A DNA stretch of 14,185 nucleotides. It comes from Kangiellaceae bacterium. Lineage in GTDB: Bacteria; Pseudomonadota; Gammaproteobacteria; Enterobacterales; Kangiellaceae. Positions 1-8,038 of the stretch are shown here, piece after piece. The DNA is taken from contig JAUUYO010000063.1 of the NCBI GenBank assembly GCA_030590405.1, positions 1 through 14,185 on the forward strand, read 5' to 3'. Below the pieces are notes generated by a model. The model had not been told where the DNA came from, did not search any database, and saw only the letters and a program-made list of their open reading frames with translations. How positions within the stretch are numbered: position 1 is the stretch's first letter; the number at the start of each line of letters is the position of its first letter. Made by a program: the position numbers and the translations under genes.

Positions 1-120
1 AAGCGGGAACAAATTATCGAGGCCGCACAAGCAGGGGTGAATGGGTATATTGTTAAACCTTTTACCGCCGCAACCCTTGATGAAAAACTACAAAAAATAT
101 TTGAGCGTATCGACGGTTAA
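1..120 (+). CDS. cheY: Chemotaxis response regulator CheY, C-terminal fragment
   Basis: The gene is cut by the left window edge: 39 codons of frame 1 are visible before the TAA stop at 118-120. CheY is the single-domain receiver that is phosphorylated by CheA and binds the flagellar switch protein FliM to change motor rotation. The visible part carries the end of the receiver fold: the stretch GYIVKPF contains the invariant Lys-Pro (Lys codon at 55-57) of the active site, followed by the last amphipathic helix. The phosphorylated Asp lies outside the window. It is first in a run of chemotaxis genes, 24 bp ahead of cheZ, which supports CheY over another receiver protein. Confidence 0.93.
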   Translation, partial: KREQIIEAAQAGVNGYIVKPFTAATLDEKLQKIFERIDG

Positions 121-144
121 GCTCGCTCAAAAAGGAATTTTATA

Positions 145-891
145 ATGACATTATCAAATAAAGATAAATTGAGCGAAACGATTAGCCAGACCCGTGCATT
201 GCTCTCTCACTTAGAAAATAATGAAATTGAAGATGCTCAGGAAATGATTGATTCATTTGCCTCACAAGGAGATGACGAGTTGTTTATTGAAATTGGAAAA
301 TTAACTCGTAGTTTACATGAAGCTTTAGCCAATTTTCAAATGGACTCAAGAATTACCGATTTGGCTGCCAATGAAATACCGGATGCCAAAGAGCGTTTGA
401 ATTATGTGATTGAAAAAACCGAACAAGCTGCCAATAAAACCATGGACAAAGTTGAAAGCTGTACAGAGCGATCCAATACCATGGCTAAAGATGCGGAAGA
501 ATTATTAATTGAATGGAAGAGACTTTACGACAGGCAATTGGAACCTGGTGATTTTAGAAAGCTATGTAAAAAAATTGAAGAACACTTACAAAAAAATAAA
601 AACGATGCTGACAAATTACACGGCGAACTCAATGAAGTTTTGATGGCTCAAGACTATCAGGATCTAACCGGCCAGGTAATCCGACAGGTGATCACTTTAG
701 TACACGATGTTGAGGAAAGTATGGTCCACATAATCAAAATGTTCGGTAGTATGGATGGCTATAATAAAGCCAAAGATGAATTGGTGACTAAAGAAGGAGT
801 CGAAGGGCCAGTGGTCAATATTGAAAAACGGAATGATGTTGTTCAAGGACAAGATGAAGTGGATGATTTGTTATCAAGTTTGGGTTTTTAA
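145..891 (+). CDS. cheZ: Protein phosphatase CheZ
   Basis: This protein of 248 residues dephosphorylates phospho-CheY and so ends the motor-switching signal in the cytoplasm. The catalytic segment QDYQDLTGQVIRQ (residues 169-181) matches the CheZ signature; Asp173 and Gln177 correspond to E. coli Asp143 and Gln147, the Gln being the residue that positions the attacking water. Most of the chain is predicted helical, as expected for the four-helix-bundle dimer. After a variable linker, the tail QDEVDDLLSSLGF (236-248) is the conserved CheY-docking peptide. The ATG has an AGGA ribosome binding site a few bases upstream. The gene sits between cheY and cheA, 12 bp ahead of cheA. Confidence 0.97.
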   Translation: MTLSNKDKLSETISQTRALLSHLENNEIEDAQEMIDSFASQGDDELFIEIGKLTRSLHEALANFQMDSRITDLAANEIPDAKERLNYVIEKTEQAANKTMDKVESCTERSNTMAKDAEELLIEWKRLYDRQLEPGDFRKLCKKIEEHLQKNKNDADKLHGELNEVLMAQDYQDLTGQVIRQVITLVHDVEESMVHIIKMFGSMDGYNKAKDELVTKEGVEGPVVNIEKRNDVVQGQDEVDDLLSSLGF

Positions 892-903
892 AGGGAGCCT
901 TGA

Positions 904-3237
904 ATGTCATTTGAAGCAGACGAAGAGATCCTGCAAGACTTCTTAATTGAGGCCGGTGAAATACTTGAAGAAATGTCTGAGCAATTGGTTGCTTTGGAAA
1001 ATGATCCGCAAGATATGGATCTGTTAAACGGTATCTTCCGTGGTTTTCATACGGTGAAAGGTGGGGCCGGATTTTTAAACTTAAAACCTTTGGTCGATAT
1101 TTGTCACATAACTGAAAATATATTCGATATTCTGCGAAATGGTGATCGAGTCGCCGATGCAGAATTGATGGACAATATTTTACAGTCACTTGATCTTGTC
1201 AATGAAATGTTCGATGCGGTTAGAGGGGGTGAACAACCGCAAGATGCGTCACCAGAATTCTTAAAGATTTTGGGAAACTATGCTAAACCGGAAGGAGAAG
1301 CCGAGCAAGTATCGTTGGGAACAGCTGATGAGGTGCAACAGGAGCAAGCCCAGGAAGAGATCACCGATGAAGAGTTTGATAACTTACTGGATGATTTAAA
1401 TACTGGTAATACTGAACAGCGAGCGCCCGCTCAATCCAGCCCTGCAACCAGTGAAGAGATCACCGATGATGAGTTCGAAACATTGCTCGATGAATTGCAT
1501 GGTGATGGTCCCGTTGCTGTGAAAAATGATCAGGTTAAACCGGCAAATAAAACGGCATCCAAAGCAACAACAGAAAGTGGCGATATTACCGATGATGAGT
1601 TCGAAGCTTTACTCGATGAACTGAATGGAGGTGGGCCGGACAGTGCGAGCGATGGCAAGCCTTCAGAAAAGCAAACACCCGGTACAATCTCAACCTCAAC
1701 TAAATCTGCCGAAAATGGTGATATTACCGATGATGAATTCGAGGCGCTACTAGATGAATTGCATGGCAAAAGTGGTCAGGTAGAATCGAAAGTTTCTTCC
1801 ACAGTCACGGCTAGATCGAAAAGCACAGCTGATGGTGATTTAATTGATGACAGTGAATTTGAAGCCCTGCTAGATGAACTTCATGGAACTGGCAAAGGAC
1901 CAGTGGCAGTCAGCCAACCGAGTGAGAAAAATAATGCTAAACGAGTAGCCCCAGCTAAAGCAAAATCTAAAGCCGTTAGCGCAAAAAAATCCTCACCTGT
2001 GGGTAAGGCTGTAGCGCCAAAACCAGCGGCTAAACCCGCTGCGCCAAAAGTAAAGAAAGCCGCTGTCGTTACTGAAGCGACCGTGCGTGTGGATACTAAG
2101 CGTCTTGATGATATTATGAATATGGTGGGTGAACTTGTACTGGCAAGAAACCGCTTAAAGACTGTATCTGGCGCCATGGAAAATAATGAAGATTTGACCA
2201 AAGCTGTGGCTAATTTAGATATTGTCACTGGTGACCTGCAAGGTGCGGTGATGAAAACCCGAATGCAACCGATTAAAAAAGTGTTTGGTCGTTTTCCTCG
2301 GGTTGTGCGCGACTTGGCCAGAAGTTTGAAAAAAGAAATCACTTTGAAAATGATTGGCGAAGATACCGATCTGGATAAAAATCTGGTTGAGGCTTTAGCC
2401 GATCCATTAGTGCATCTGGTGAGAAATTCAGTTGATCACGGTGTTGAAATGCCAGACCAGAGAGTGGAGGCCGGTAAAAGCCGATCTGGAACGATTACCT
2501 TGTCAGCGGCTCAAGAAGGCGATCATATCATGCTGATTATTGAAGATGATGGTAAAGGTATGGACGCCAATGTTTTGCGGGGGATCGCGGTAGAAAAAGG
2601 GTTAATGGACAAAGATCATGCGGATCGTTTAACTAATACAGAATGCTACAATTTAATTTTTCACGCAGGTTTTTCGACCAAAAAAGAAATATCTGATATT
2701 TCGGGTCGAGGAGTTGGTATGGATGTGGTCAAGACCAAGATTACTCAACTCAATGGCTCTTTAGACATTGAGTCAGAACTTGGTAAGGGCACAAAAATAT
2801 TAATCAAAGTCCCGCTCACTTTGGCTATTTTACCAACCTTAATGGTAAAAATCAGAGAGCAAGCATTTGCCTTTCCATTAACTGCGGTAAACGAAATATT
2901 TCATCTGGACCTGACCAAAACCAATACGGTTGACGGACAATTGATGATCGTGGTGAGAGAAAAGGCATTACCACTATTTTTCCTGAGTGAAATATTAGCC
3001 AGAGGTTATTCGGGTGAAAAACGAGAACGTCAAGGGCATGTGGTGCTGGCTCAAATAGGCACTCAAACCGTTGGTTTTGTGGTTGACTCGCTGGTGGGAC
3101 AAGAAGAGGTAGTAATCAAGCCATTGGGTAAGTCGCTACAAGGCACACCTGGAATGGCTGGTGCGACCATTACCAGTGATGGGAAAATTGCGCTGATCCT
3201 CGATATTCCCAGCTTATTAAAACATTATGTGAGCTAG
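904..3237 (+). CDS. cheA: Chemotaxis histidine kinase CheA
   Basis: CheA (777 residues) autophosphorylates on His in response to chemoreceptors and passes the phosphate to CheY and CheB. P1 (about 1-110) holds the phosphorylated His49 in FHTVKGGAGF. Residues about 110-390 are low complexity: five copies of an acidic motif close to ITDDEFEALLDELHG, then a Lys/Ala/Pro-rich stretch (about 340-388). No P2 domain is recognisable by eye. P3, the dimerisation helices, starts near 393 (TVRVDTKRLDDIMNMVGELV). P4, the ATPase, has an N box with Asn508 and His512, a G1 box DDGKGMD (548-554) and a G2 box GRGVGMD (601-607). P5, the CheW-like receptor-coupling domain, runs from about 640 to the end. AGGGAG at 892-897 is the ribosome binding site. 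The length exceeds E. coli CheA (about 650) because of the linker. Confidence 0.97.
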   Translation: MSFEADEEILQDFLIEAGEILEEMSEQLVALENDPQDMDLLNGIFRGFHTVKGGAGFLNLKPLVDICHITENIFDILRNGDRVADAELMDNILQSLDLVNEMFDAVRGGEQPQDASPEFLKILGNYAKPEGEAEQVSLGTADEVQQEQAQEEITDEEFDNLLDDLNTGNTEQRAPAQSSPATSEEITDDEFETLLDELHGDGPVAVKNDQVKPANKTASKATTESGDITDDEFEALLDELNGGGPDSASDGKPSEKQTPGTISTSTKSAENGDITDDEFEALLDELHGKSGQVESKVSSTVTARSKSTADGDLIDDSEFEALLDELHGTGKGPVAVSQPSEKNNAKRVAPAKAKSKAVSAKKSSPVGKAVAPKPAAKPAAPKVKKAAVVTEATVRVDTKRLDDIMNMVGELVLARNRLKTVSGAMENNEDLTKAVANLDIVTGDLQGAVMKTRMQPIKKVFGRFPRVVRDLARSLKKEITLKMIGEDTDLDKNLVEALADPLVHLVRNSVDHGVEMPDQRVEAGKSRSGTITLSAAQEGDHIMLIIEDDGKGMDANVLRGIAVEKGLMDKDHADRLTNTECYNLIFHAGFSTKKEISDISGRGVGMDVVKTKITQLNGSLDIESELGKGTKILIKVPLTLAILPTLMVKIREQAFAFPLTAVNEIFHLDLTKTNTVDGQLMIVVREKALPLFFLSEILARGYSGEKRERQGHVVLAQIGTQTVGFVVDSLVGQEEVVIKPLGKSLQGTPGMAGATITSDGKIALILDIPSLLKHYVS
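1360..1887 (+). repeat. Five in-frame acidic motif repeats in the CheA linker
   Basis: Five copies of a roughly 15-residue motif start at nt 1360 (residue 153, ITDEEFDNLLDDLN), 1459 (186, ITDDEFETLLDELHG), 1585 (228, ITDDEFEALLDELNG), 1723 (274, ITDDEFEALLDELHG) and 1840 (313, LIDDSEFEALLDELHG). The spacing is irregular (33, 42, 46 and 39 residues), with Ser/Thr/Lys-rich variable sequence between copies. Synonymous codons differ between copies, for example both gaattg and gaactt encode Glu-Leu, so the motif appears to be held by selection on the protein rather than by a fresh DNA duplication. Each copy would form a short acidic amphipathic helix. Confidence 0.9.
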
Positions 3238-3273
3238 ATATGAGCACTCCTTCCCCTTTTTAGGTATCAATAA

Positions 3274-4317
3274 ATGGCTATTACAGTTCTTATTGTTGAT
3301 GATTCCCAATTTTTTTGTCGTAGACTGGTATCTATTCTTAGTAATGCGGCCGACATAAAAGTTGTTGGCATTGCTAATAATGGTAAAGAAGCAATCGATA
3401 AAGCGGCGTTGCTTAAACCAGATGTGATCACCTTAGATGTTGAAATGCCAGTGATGGATGGGGTGACTGCGCTTAAGCAGATTGTTAAAGTGTGTGATGC
3501 CAAAGTGCTTATGTTGTCTTCACTGACTTATGATAATGCTAAAATAACCTTAGATGCGTTGGATGCCGGGGCAATGGATTTTTTATTAAAATCTTATGAG
3601 TCATTGTCCAATGATAGCGATGGTTTGGTTAATAAGCTGCAAGATAAAATCCGAGAATTAGGCGGTGCCAGAACACTTCCAAGGACGAGGGTTGCCTCCC
3701 CGCGTAAACCTTTTCCAACCTATAAAGCAAAAATCAGTACCGCAGTTGAAAAATATCAATTAGTCGCTATCGGGGCATCCACCGGAGGTCCCGTCGCCTT
3801 GCAAAAACTTTTGATGCCATTACCGGCAAATTTCCCCTGCCCAATCACTATTACCCAACACATGCCAGGGACTTTTACCGGCGCTTTTGCTTCAAGATTA
3901 AATGCTCTTTGCCAATTACAGGTAAAAGAAGCAGAGGATGGTATGCCGTTAAAACCAGGTAATGTGTATATCGCTCCTGGAGGCAAGCAAATGATCTTTG
4001 AAGGTCGCTCGGCAACTGCTCGTTTGAAAGTAAGGCCGACTGACGCCCGCTTACAATTTTCTCCGAGTGTGGATGTTTCTTTTGGCTCGGCATCAAAAAT
4101 ATTTGGCAGTAATTTGCTGGCATTGGTACTTACTGGGATGGGCTCAGATGGCACTGAGGGATGTAAACTTATTAAAGCAAATGGCGGGAAAATCTGGGTG
4201 CAAAATGAGGCAAGCTGTGTGGTTTATGGTATGCCCATGTCAGTTTCCAGAGCGGGACTTTCAGAGCGGGAGCTGGCCATTGAGCAGTTTGCTAGCGCAT
4301 TGATGAAGGAGGTTTGA
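3274..4317 (+). CDS. cheB: Chemotaxis protein-glutamate methylesterase CheB
   Basis: CheB (347 residues) removes methyl groups from chemoreceptors and deamidates receptor glutamines, giving adaptation; it is activated by CheA phosphorylation. The N-terminal receiver has the acidic pair Asp9/Asp10, phospho-acceptor Asp55 (ITLDVEMPVMDG), Ser82 and Lys106. The usual Pro after this Lys is Ser here (LLKSYES). A linker (about 130-160) leads to the esterase domain with Ser169 in IGASTGGP, His196 in QHMPGTFTGAFA and Asp292 in GMGSDG, the complete catalytic triad. It starts 36 bp after cheA; AGG near 3262 is a modest ribosome binding site. Its stop overlaps the motC start. Confidence 0.97.
   Translation: MAITVLIVDDSQFFCRRLVSILSNAADIKVVGIANNGKEAIDKAALLKPDVITLDVEMPVMDGVTALKQIVKVCDAKVLMLSSLTYDNAKITLDALDAGAMDFLLKSYESLSNDSDGLVNKLQDKIRELGGARTLPRTRVASPRKPFPTYKAKISTAVEKYQLVAIGASTGGPVALQKLLMPLPANFPCPITITQHMPGTFTGAFASRLNALCQLQVKEAEDGMPLKPGNVYIAPGGKQMIFEGRSATARLKVRPTDARLQFSPSVDVSFGSASKIFGSNLLALVLTGMGSDGTEGCKLIKANGGKIWVQNEASCVVYGMPMSVSRAGLSERELAIEQFASALMKEV
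4306..4312 (+). promoter_or_regulatory. Strong ribosome binding site that sets the motC start
   Basis: AAGGAGG lies inside the last codons of cheB. A TTG at 4314 would begin only one base after it, too close for initiation, whereas the ATG at 4317 is four bases away. The ATG shares its A with the cheB stop (TGATG), which suggests translational coupling. Confidence 0.75.
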
Positions 4318-5060
4318 TGGACCGGTTAACATTTATTGGTTTACTGGTTGCCGTTGCTGCGATATTTGGTGGCCAAATACTTGAGGGGGGGAGCATTTAC
4401 GCACTGCTTAATCCCGCGGCCTTTGTGATTGTTGTTGGCGGATCCTTTGGTGCGGTGATGGTGCAGACCCATCTTAAAACCTTTATCCGGGCGATGAAAA
4501 TTCTGGCATGGGTATTTAAACCGCCAGTTCAACCGATGAAAGAAGGGGTTTTAAAAGTAACCGCATGGAGTCATCTAGCGCGACGAGAAGGACTTCTTGG
4601 GCTGGAAAAAAATATCGATCAATCAATGGATCCTTATATCTTAAAAGGCTTAAATATGTTGGTCGATGGAAATGACCCTGATGCCATTCGAAGCGCACTC
4701 TATGTGGAGTTAGATGTAACCTCTAAAGATTTACTGGGCGCTTCCAGAGTTTACGAATCACTCGGCGGTTACTCGCCGACCATTGGCATCGTTGGCGCAG
4801 TACTCGGACTCATTCATGTGATGGGTAATTTAGCTAATCCCGAGTTACTTGGGGCGGGCATCGCTACCGCTTTTGTGGCAACCATTTATGGTGTTGGTTT
4901 TGCTAACCTGTTTTTCTTGCCTATTTATCATAAATTGCGAGCGGTTATTTCGGAAAAGTCACAATATATGGAAATGATTCTGGAAGGGATCGCCTGCATT
5001 GCCGAGGGAGAGAATCCACGTGTCATCGAATTAAGGTTGGAAGGTTATATTAGCAAATAA
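4317..5060 (+). CDS. motC: Flagellar motor stator protein MotC (MotA/PomA family)
   Basis: This inner-membrane stator subunit of 247 residues forms the ion channel with MotD and pushes on the rotor protein FliG. Four membrane segments are visible: about 5-23, 31-50, 153-172 (containing SPTIGIVGAVLGLIHVMGNL) and 180-203. The cytoplasmic loop (about 54-150) has the charged cluster HLARREGLLGLE that in MotA contacts FliG. The tail EGIACIAEGENPRVIELRL is typical of the family. It resembles what I recall of Pseudomonas MotC in sequence and position, downstream of cheB. The ATG at 4317 was chosen because of the ribosome binding site spacing. The ion used (H+ or Na+) cannot be decided from the sequence; related MotC proteins use H+. 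Confidence 0.93.
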   Translation: MDRLTFIGLLVAVAAIFGGQILEGGSIYALLNPAAFVIVVGGSFGAVMVQTHLKTFIRAMKILAWVFKPPVQPMKEGVLKVTAWSHLARREGLLGLEKNIDQSMDPYILKGLNMLVDGNDPDAIRSALYVELDVTSKDLLGASRVYESLGGYSPTIGIVGAVLGLIHVMGNLANPELLGAGIATAFVATIYGVGFANLFFLPIYHKLRAVISEKSQYMEMILEGIACIAEGENPRVIELRLEGYISK

Positions 5061-5120
5061 AACCAGCCAACTAACTAAAAGTCCTGTTAACCGCCGAATC
5101 ATGACAGGCCTGGAAAGACT

Positions 5121-6101
5121 ATGCGACGAATTAGAAACAATATTAACGTTGATGATCAGGAAGTTGGTCGGTGGTTACTTTCCTACGCCGATTTTATCAC
5201 TTTGTTGTTTGCTTTTTTTGTGGTGATGTATTCTATTTCTCAAGTCAATGTCAGTAAATATAAAGAACTTTCCGAGTCACTGGAAGGCGTTTTTTCTACC
5301 CCACAAAAAAGTATGGATATAATTCCCATTGGCGAGCCGAGTAAGAGTTTACAACCAATCACTGGCGACGATATTGAACAGCCAGAATTAGCTTCTGAGG
5401 CTGATGAAAATGGCCAACTTGATTCCGAAAATTTTTCCACAAGTGAAGCTTTTAAAGATTTACAAAAGGGTTTAGAAGCCAGTTTAGGCTATTTAATTGA
5501 TCAGAAACTGGCGGAAATTAATTCTGATGCCAATTGGATCAACATCGTATTAAAAAGCGCATTACTCTTTCCCTCGGGTAGTGATTTGCTTAATTCTGAA
5601 TCAGAACCTCTCATGGAAGAAGTTGCAAAGCATCTCAATAATAATAGCCAAATCATTCTTGTTCACGGACATACGGACAATATCCCTATTGACACCATCA
5701 AATTTCCGTCTAATTGGGAGCTTTCCAGTGCTCGTGGGGTTGCAGTGGTACGTAAATTGCAAAAGCTTAATGTACAGCCCAATCGTTTAAGCATCGAAGG
5801 ACATGGAGAATATCAACCGATTGCCGATAACAATAGTATTGAAGGACGCCGTGAAAATCGCCGGGTGGTGATTGCTATTTCACGAAAACAGCGAGTTGCA
5901 GAGGATATTAAGCCTACAGGTGATAATAAGGCGCAACAAAATGACGGCGACCGTTTACCACAGAGCGTGCAAACAGTTATACAAAAAGAACAGGAACCAG
6001 AGTTTGAAATCATTAAATTACCCGGTGGCGGGATTTTAATTCGCGGCAAAGATTCGCCGCAAAAAGAACAAAATGAAACAACGGATGAGTCACAAAAGTA
6101 A
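5121..6101 (+). CDS. motD: Flagellar motor stator protein MotD (MotB family)
   Basis: MotD (326 residues) pairs with MotC and anchors the stator to peptidoglycan. Residues about 17-38 form the single membrane segment; Asp24 in LLSYADFITLLFAFFVVMYS is the ion-binding residue essential in the family. Residues about 40-135 are a periplasmic plug and linker. An OmpA-like peptidoglycan-binding domain (about 140-255) shows HGHTDNIPI, the segment NWELSSARG, and GRRENRRVVIAI. A hydrophilic extension of about 70 residues follows, ending with a PGGGILIRGK element. The gene starts 60 bp after motC; GGAAAG just ahead of the ATG is a fair ribosome binding site. The pair is probably an addition to a primary MotAB or PomAB elsewhere, which is an inference from gene order in relatives. 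Confidence 0.94.
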   Translation: MRRIRNNINVDDQEVGRWLLSYADFITLLFAFFVVMYSISQVNVSKYKELSESLEGVFSTPQKSMDIIPIGEPSKSLQPITGDDIEQPELASEADENGQLDSENFSTSEAFKDLQKGLEASLGYLIDQKLAEINSDANWINIVLKSALLFPSGSDLLNSESEPLMEEVAKHLNNNSQIILVHGHTDNIPIDTIKFPSNWELSSARGVAVVRKLQKLNVQPNRLSIEGHGEYQPIADNNSIEGRRENRRVVIAISRKQRVAEDIKPTGDNKAQQNDGDRLPQSVQTVIQKEQEPEFEIIKLPGGGILIRGKDSPQKEQNETTDESQK

Positions 6102-6131
6102 TGAAAAGTTAAAATAGACTAGACTAGATTT

Positions 6132-6173
6132 TAAGAACAAGATTGTAAGAACAAGATTGTAAGAACAAGACTG
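6132..6173 (+). repeat. Three tandem copies of a 14-bp repeat between motD and parC
   Basis: The unit TAAGAACAAGATTG occurs at 6132-6145 and 6146-6159, and with one change (T to C) at 6160-6173. It is immediately preceded by a shorter iteration of AGACT at about 6117-6126. The last base of the third unit begins the GAGG ribosome binding site of parC. The unit is not a multiple of three, and the region lies outside both reading frames. It could be slippage-prone and alter the motD-parC spacing. Confidence 0.9.
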
Positions 6174-6182
6174 AGGCGTTAA

Positions 6183-6968
6183 TTGAAAATTTGGACCATA
6201 GCAAATCAAAAAGGCGGAGTCGGTAAAACCACCACCGTTGCAGCGTTAGCAGGCATTCTCTCTGCTCGCGGCTATCGAGTGCTGATGCTTGACTGTGACC
6301 CGCATGCTTCATTAACTGCTTATTTTGGTTATGACAGCGAGAAACTTAATTACAATTTGTTCGACTGGTTTGCCCAGCAACCAATGACCGCTAAACAAGT
6401 GCAAAATACCATCATCAAACTTAAAAATGAAGACGTGAGTTTAATGCCTGCCTCACTGAGTTTAGCAACCCTGGATAAAAAATTCAGTACTCGGGAAGGC
6501 ATGGGGCTGGTCATCAACAAAGTCTTAGAAAAGATAAAAGATGATTTTGATTATGTATTAATTGATTGTCCTCCGATATTAGGGATTTTAATGATCAATG
6601 CTTTGGCGGCTTGCCAATTTTTACTGATCCCGGTACAAACCGAATTTTTGGCAATCAAAGGTTTAGAGCGAATGATGGAAACCTTAAACATGGTGATTAA
6701 AGCGCAACACCATAGCATCGATTATAAAATTGTTCCGACAATGTTTGATCGCCGAACAAAAGCTTCGATTAAAGCCTTGCGTAATATGCGAGATGAATTC
6801 GGGGGGCACCTTTGGGATAAAGTCATACCGGTGGACACCAAATTCAGGGACGCTTCTCGTTTACATCGGACCCCGAGCAGTATTTACCCCGACACCCATG
6901 GGGTCAATGCATACCACAAACTGGTAGATACATTATTGGCAATGTCTGCGCATAGCAAAGTCGCTTAA
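6183..6968 (+). CDS. parC: ParA-family ATPase ParC, polar localisation of chemotaxis arrays
   Basis: This MinD/ParA-type ATPase of 261 residues uses ATP-driven dimerisation to position chemotaxis arrays at the pole in Vibrio-type systems. The deviant Walker A motif KGGVGKTT (10-17) has signature Lys10 and Lys15; switch I is DCDPHAS with Asp39-Pro40; Walker B is VLIDCPP with Asp128. The start is TTG at 6183, six bases after GAGG (6173-6176); it gives MKIWTIANQKGG, the usual beginning for this subfamily, and no upstream ATG is suitable. Its place between the motor genes and a CheW-like adaptor separates it from chromosomal or plasmid ParA. Some annotations call it Soj or a flagellar-operon ParA protein. 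Confidence 0.9.
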   Translation: MKIWTIANQKGGVGKTTTVAALAGILSARGYRVLMLDCDPHASLTAYFGYDSEKLNYNLFDWFAQQPMTAKQVQNTIIKLKNEDVSLMPASLSLATLDKKFSTREGMGLVINKVLEKIKDDFDYVLIDCPPILGILMINALAACQFLLIPVQTEFLAIKGLERMMETLNMVIKAQHHSIDYKIVPTMFDRRTKASIKALRNMRDEFGGHLWDKVIPVDTKFRDASRLHRTPSSIYPDTHGVNAYHKLVDTLLAMSAHSKVA

Positions 6969-6997
6969 GTGTCTTTTGTTGAAAAAGTCTGGCCAAT

Positions 6998-7996
6998 ATG
7001 AAACTAAATAAACCTAAAGTCACCGAATCTCAGTCTGTTTTAGAGGATTATGTTACCAGTTTATTGATTGAGCATTCCGAAAAACCTCAACAAGTTGAAG
7101 TTTCTAAATTATCAACTGTGGCCAGGCTCGACAAAAATAGAACTAAATTTTTAGTAGACAAGAACAAAGCGAAAACTGATACAAATAAGAAAACATCGAT
7201 TAAATCCTCCATTAAAGAAAGTGATCCGCTTAAAGAAATTATTAGGGGAATTACAGAAGACAGGCAAAGCCATACTGTAAAGGTTAATCAGGAAGTCGAG
7301 GCTTATTCTCGTAGTGAATTTAAAAACTTTAGAGATGAATCGGAAAAAGATCCACGTTTACAAGGTGTTGAAAAATTATTATCAAAAATAGCGCTTGCAA
7401 ATGTGACCGTTCCAACGCCGCAGCAGGTTAAAGACCCAGCTGTTAAAAATAGGGCTAGACCATCAGTTGATGTAAAAGCTAAAGAACACACAGAAGTTAA
7501 CCTGGAAGCATCTCAAGCATCCTTTGTTCGTCGAGAAAAACAACCACTAAAGAGTATTTTGGGTAGTGTTTTTCAGACCCTGGTTTTTGAAGTCAGCCAA
7601 TTGCCGCTAGCAGTGCCACTGCTCAAACTGGGAGGGATTGTTAATATCAGCGAGCAAGACATCACTCCTTTAGTGGGTACCCCGGATTGGTTTATGGGAT
7701 TAGTTCACCATGAAAAGGGCAATCTGATGGTGGTTGATACCCAACAATTTCTGATGCCAGAAAAAAAGCCGGCTGAACAAAAAGCTTATCAATATTTGAT
7801 TATTTTGGATGATTCATTATGGGCGCTCGCTTGTCATTCGGTCGGTGATGCTAAAAATCTTACACCTGAGGATATTCGCTGGTCATCAGGATCTTCTAAG
7901 CGACCATGGTTTGCCGGGATGGTTGTCGAGTATATGAGTGCCTTGATTGAAGTTGATAGATTGATCAATATGCTTACCGATGAAATCGTCGATTAA
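6998..7996 (+). CDS. parP: ParP-like adaptor with C-terminal CheW-like domain
   Basis: This protein of 332 residues is expected to link ParC to the chemosensory array; in Vibrio, ParP binds ParC with its N-terminal part and CheA and receptors with its CheW-like (AIF) domain. Residues 12-25 (QSVLEDYVTSLLIE) form a short amphipathic helix followed by about 160 lysine-rich, probably disordered residues. The CheW-like domain spans about 193-328 and ends in a conserved block with WSSGSSKRPWFAGMVV. The ATG follows parC by 29 bp and has only a weak ribosome binding site. The disordered part shows little family conservation that I can recognise, so the name rests on context and the C-terminal domain. 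It is too long and too divergent to be the general coupling protein CheW. Confidence 0.87.
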   Translation: MKLNKPKVTESQSVLEDYVTSLLIEHSEKPQQVEVSKLSTVARLDKNRTKFLVDKNKAKTDTNKKTSIKSSIKESDPLKEIIRGITEDRQSHTVKVNQEVEAYSRSEFKNFRDESEKDPRLQGVEKLLSKIALANVTVPTPQQVKDPAVKNRARPSVDVKAKEHTEVNLEASQASFVRREKQPLKSILGSVFQTLVFEVSQLPLAVPLLKLGGIVNISEQDITPLVGTPDWFMGLVHHEKGNLMVVDTQQFLMPEKKPAEQKAYQYLIILDDSLWALACHSVGDAKNLTPEDIRWSSGSSKRPWFAGMVVEYMSALIEVDRLINMLTDEIVD

Positions 7997-8038
7997 TGTA
8001 CTCGATTAATCTGTTCTGTGAATAATCTTCAAATATAG

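Noticed and set aside
815..1189. Antisense open frame of 124 codons across the cheZ/cheA junction
   Set aside because: It is a shadow of two well-supported genes and has no recognisable motifs.
1881..2342. Antisense open frame of 153 codons inside cheA
   Set aside because: It lies opposite the Lys/Ala/Pro linker and P3 coding sequence, has no family features or ribosome binding site, and the sense frame is certain.
3756..4154. Antisense open frame of 132 codons inside cheB
   Set aside because: It is opposite the conserved CheB esterase domain and has no independent support.
4314..4316. TTG at 4314 as the motC start
   Set aside because: It would begin one base after AAGGAGG; the ATG at 4317 has workable spacing and fits the family's N-terminus.
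5083..5108. Weak inverted repeat (CCTGTTA/TGACAGG) between motC and motD
   Set aside because: It is about seven pairs with one wobble and a 12-base loop, without terminator features, and does not cover the motD ribosome binding site.
6969..7001. Ten-codon GTG frame between parC and parP ending in the parP ATG
   Set aside because: It is too short and has no ribosome binding site; most likely chance.
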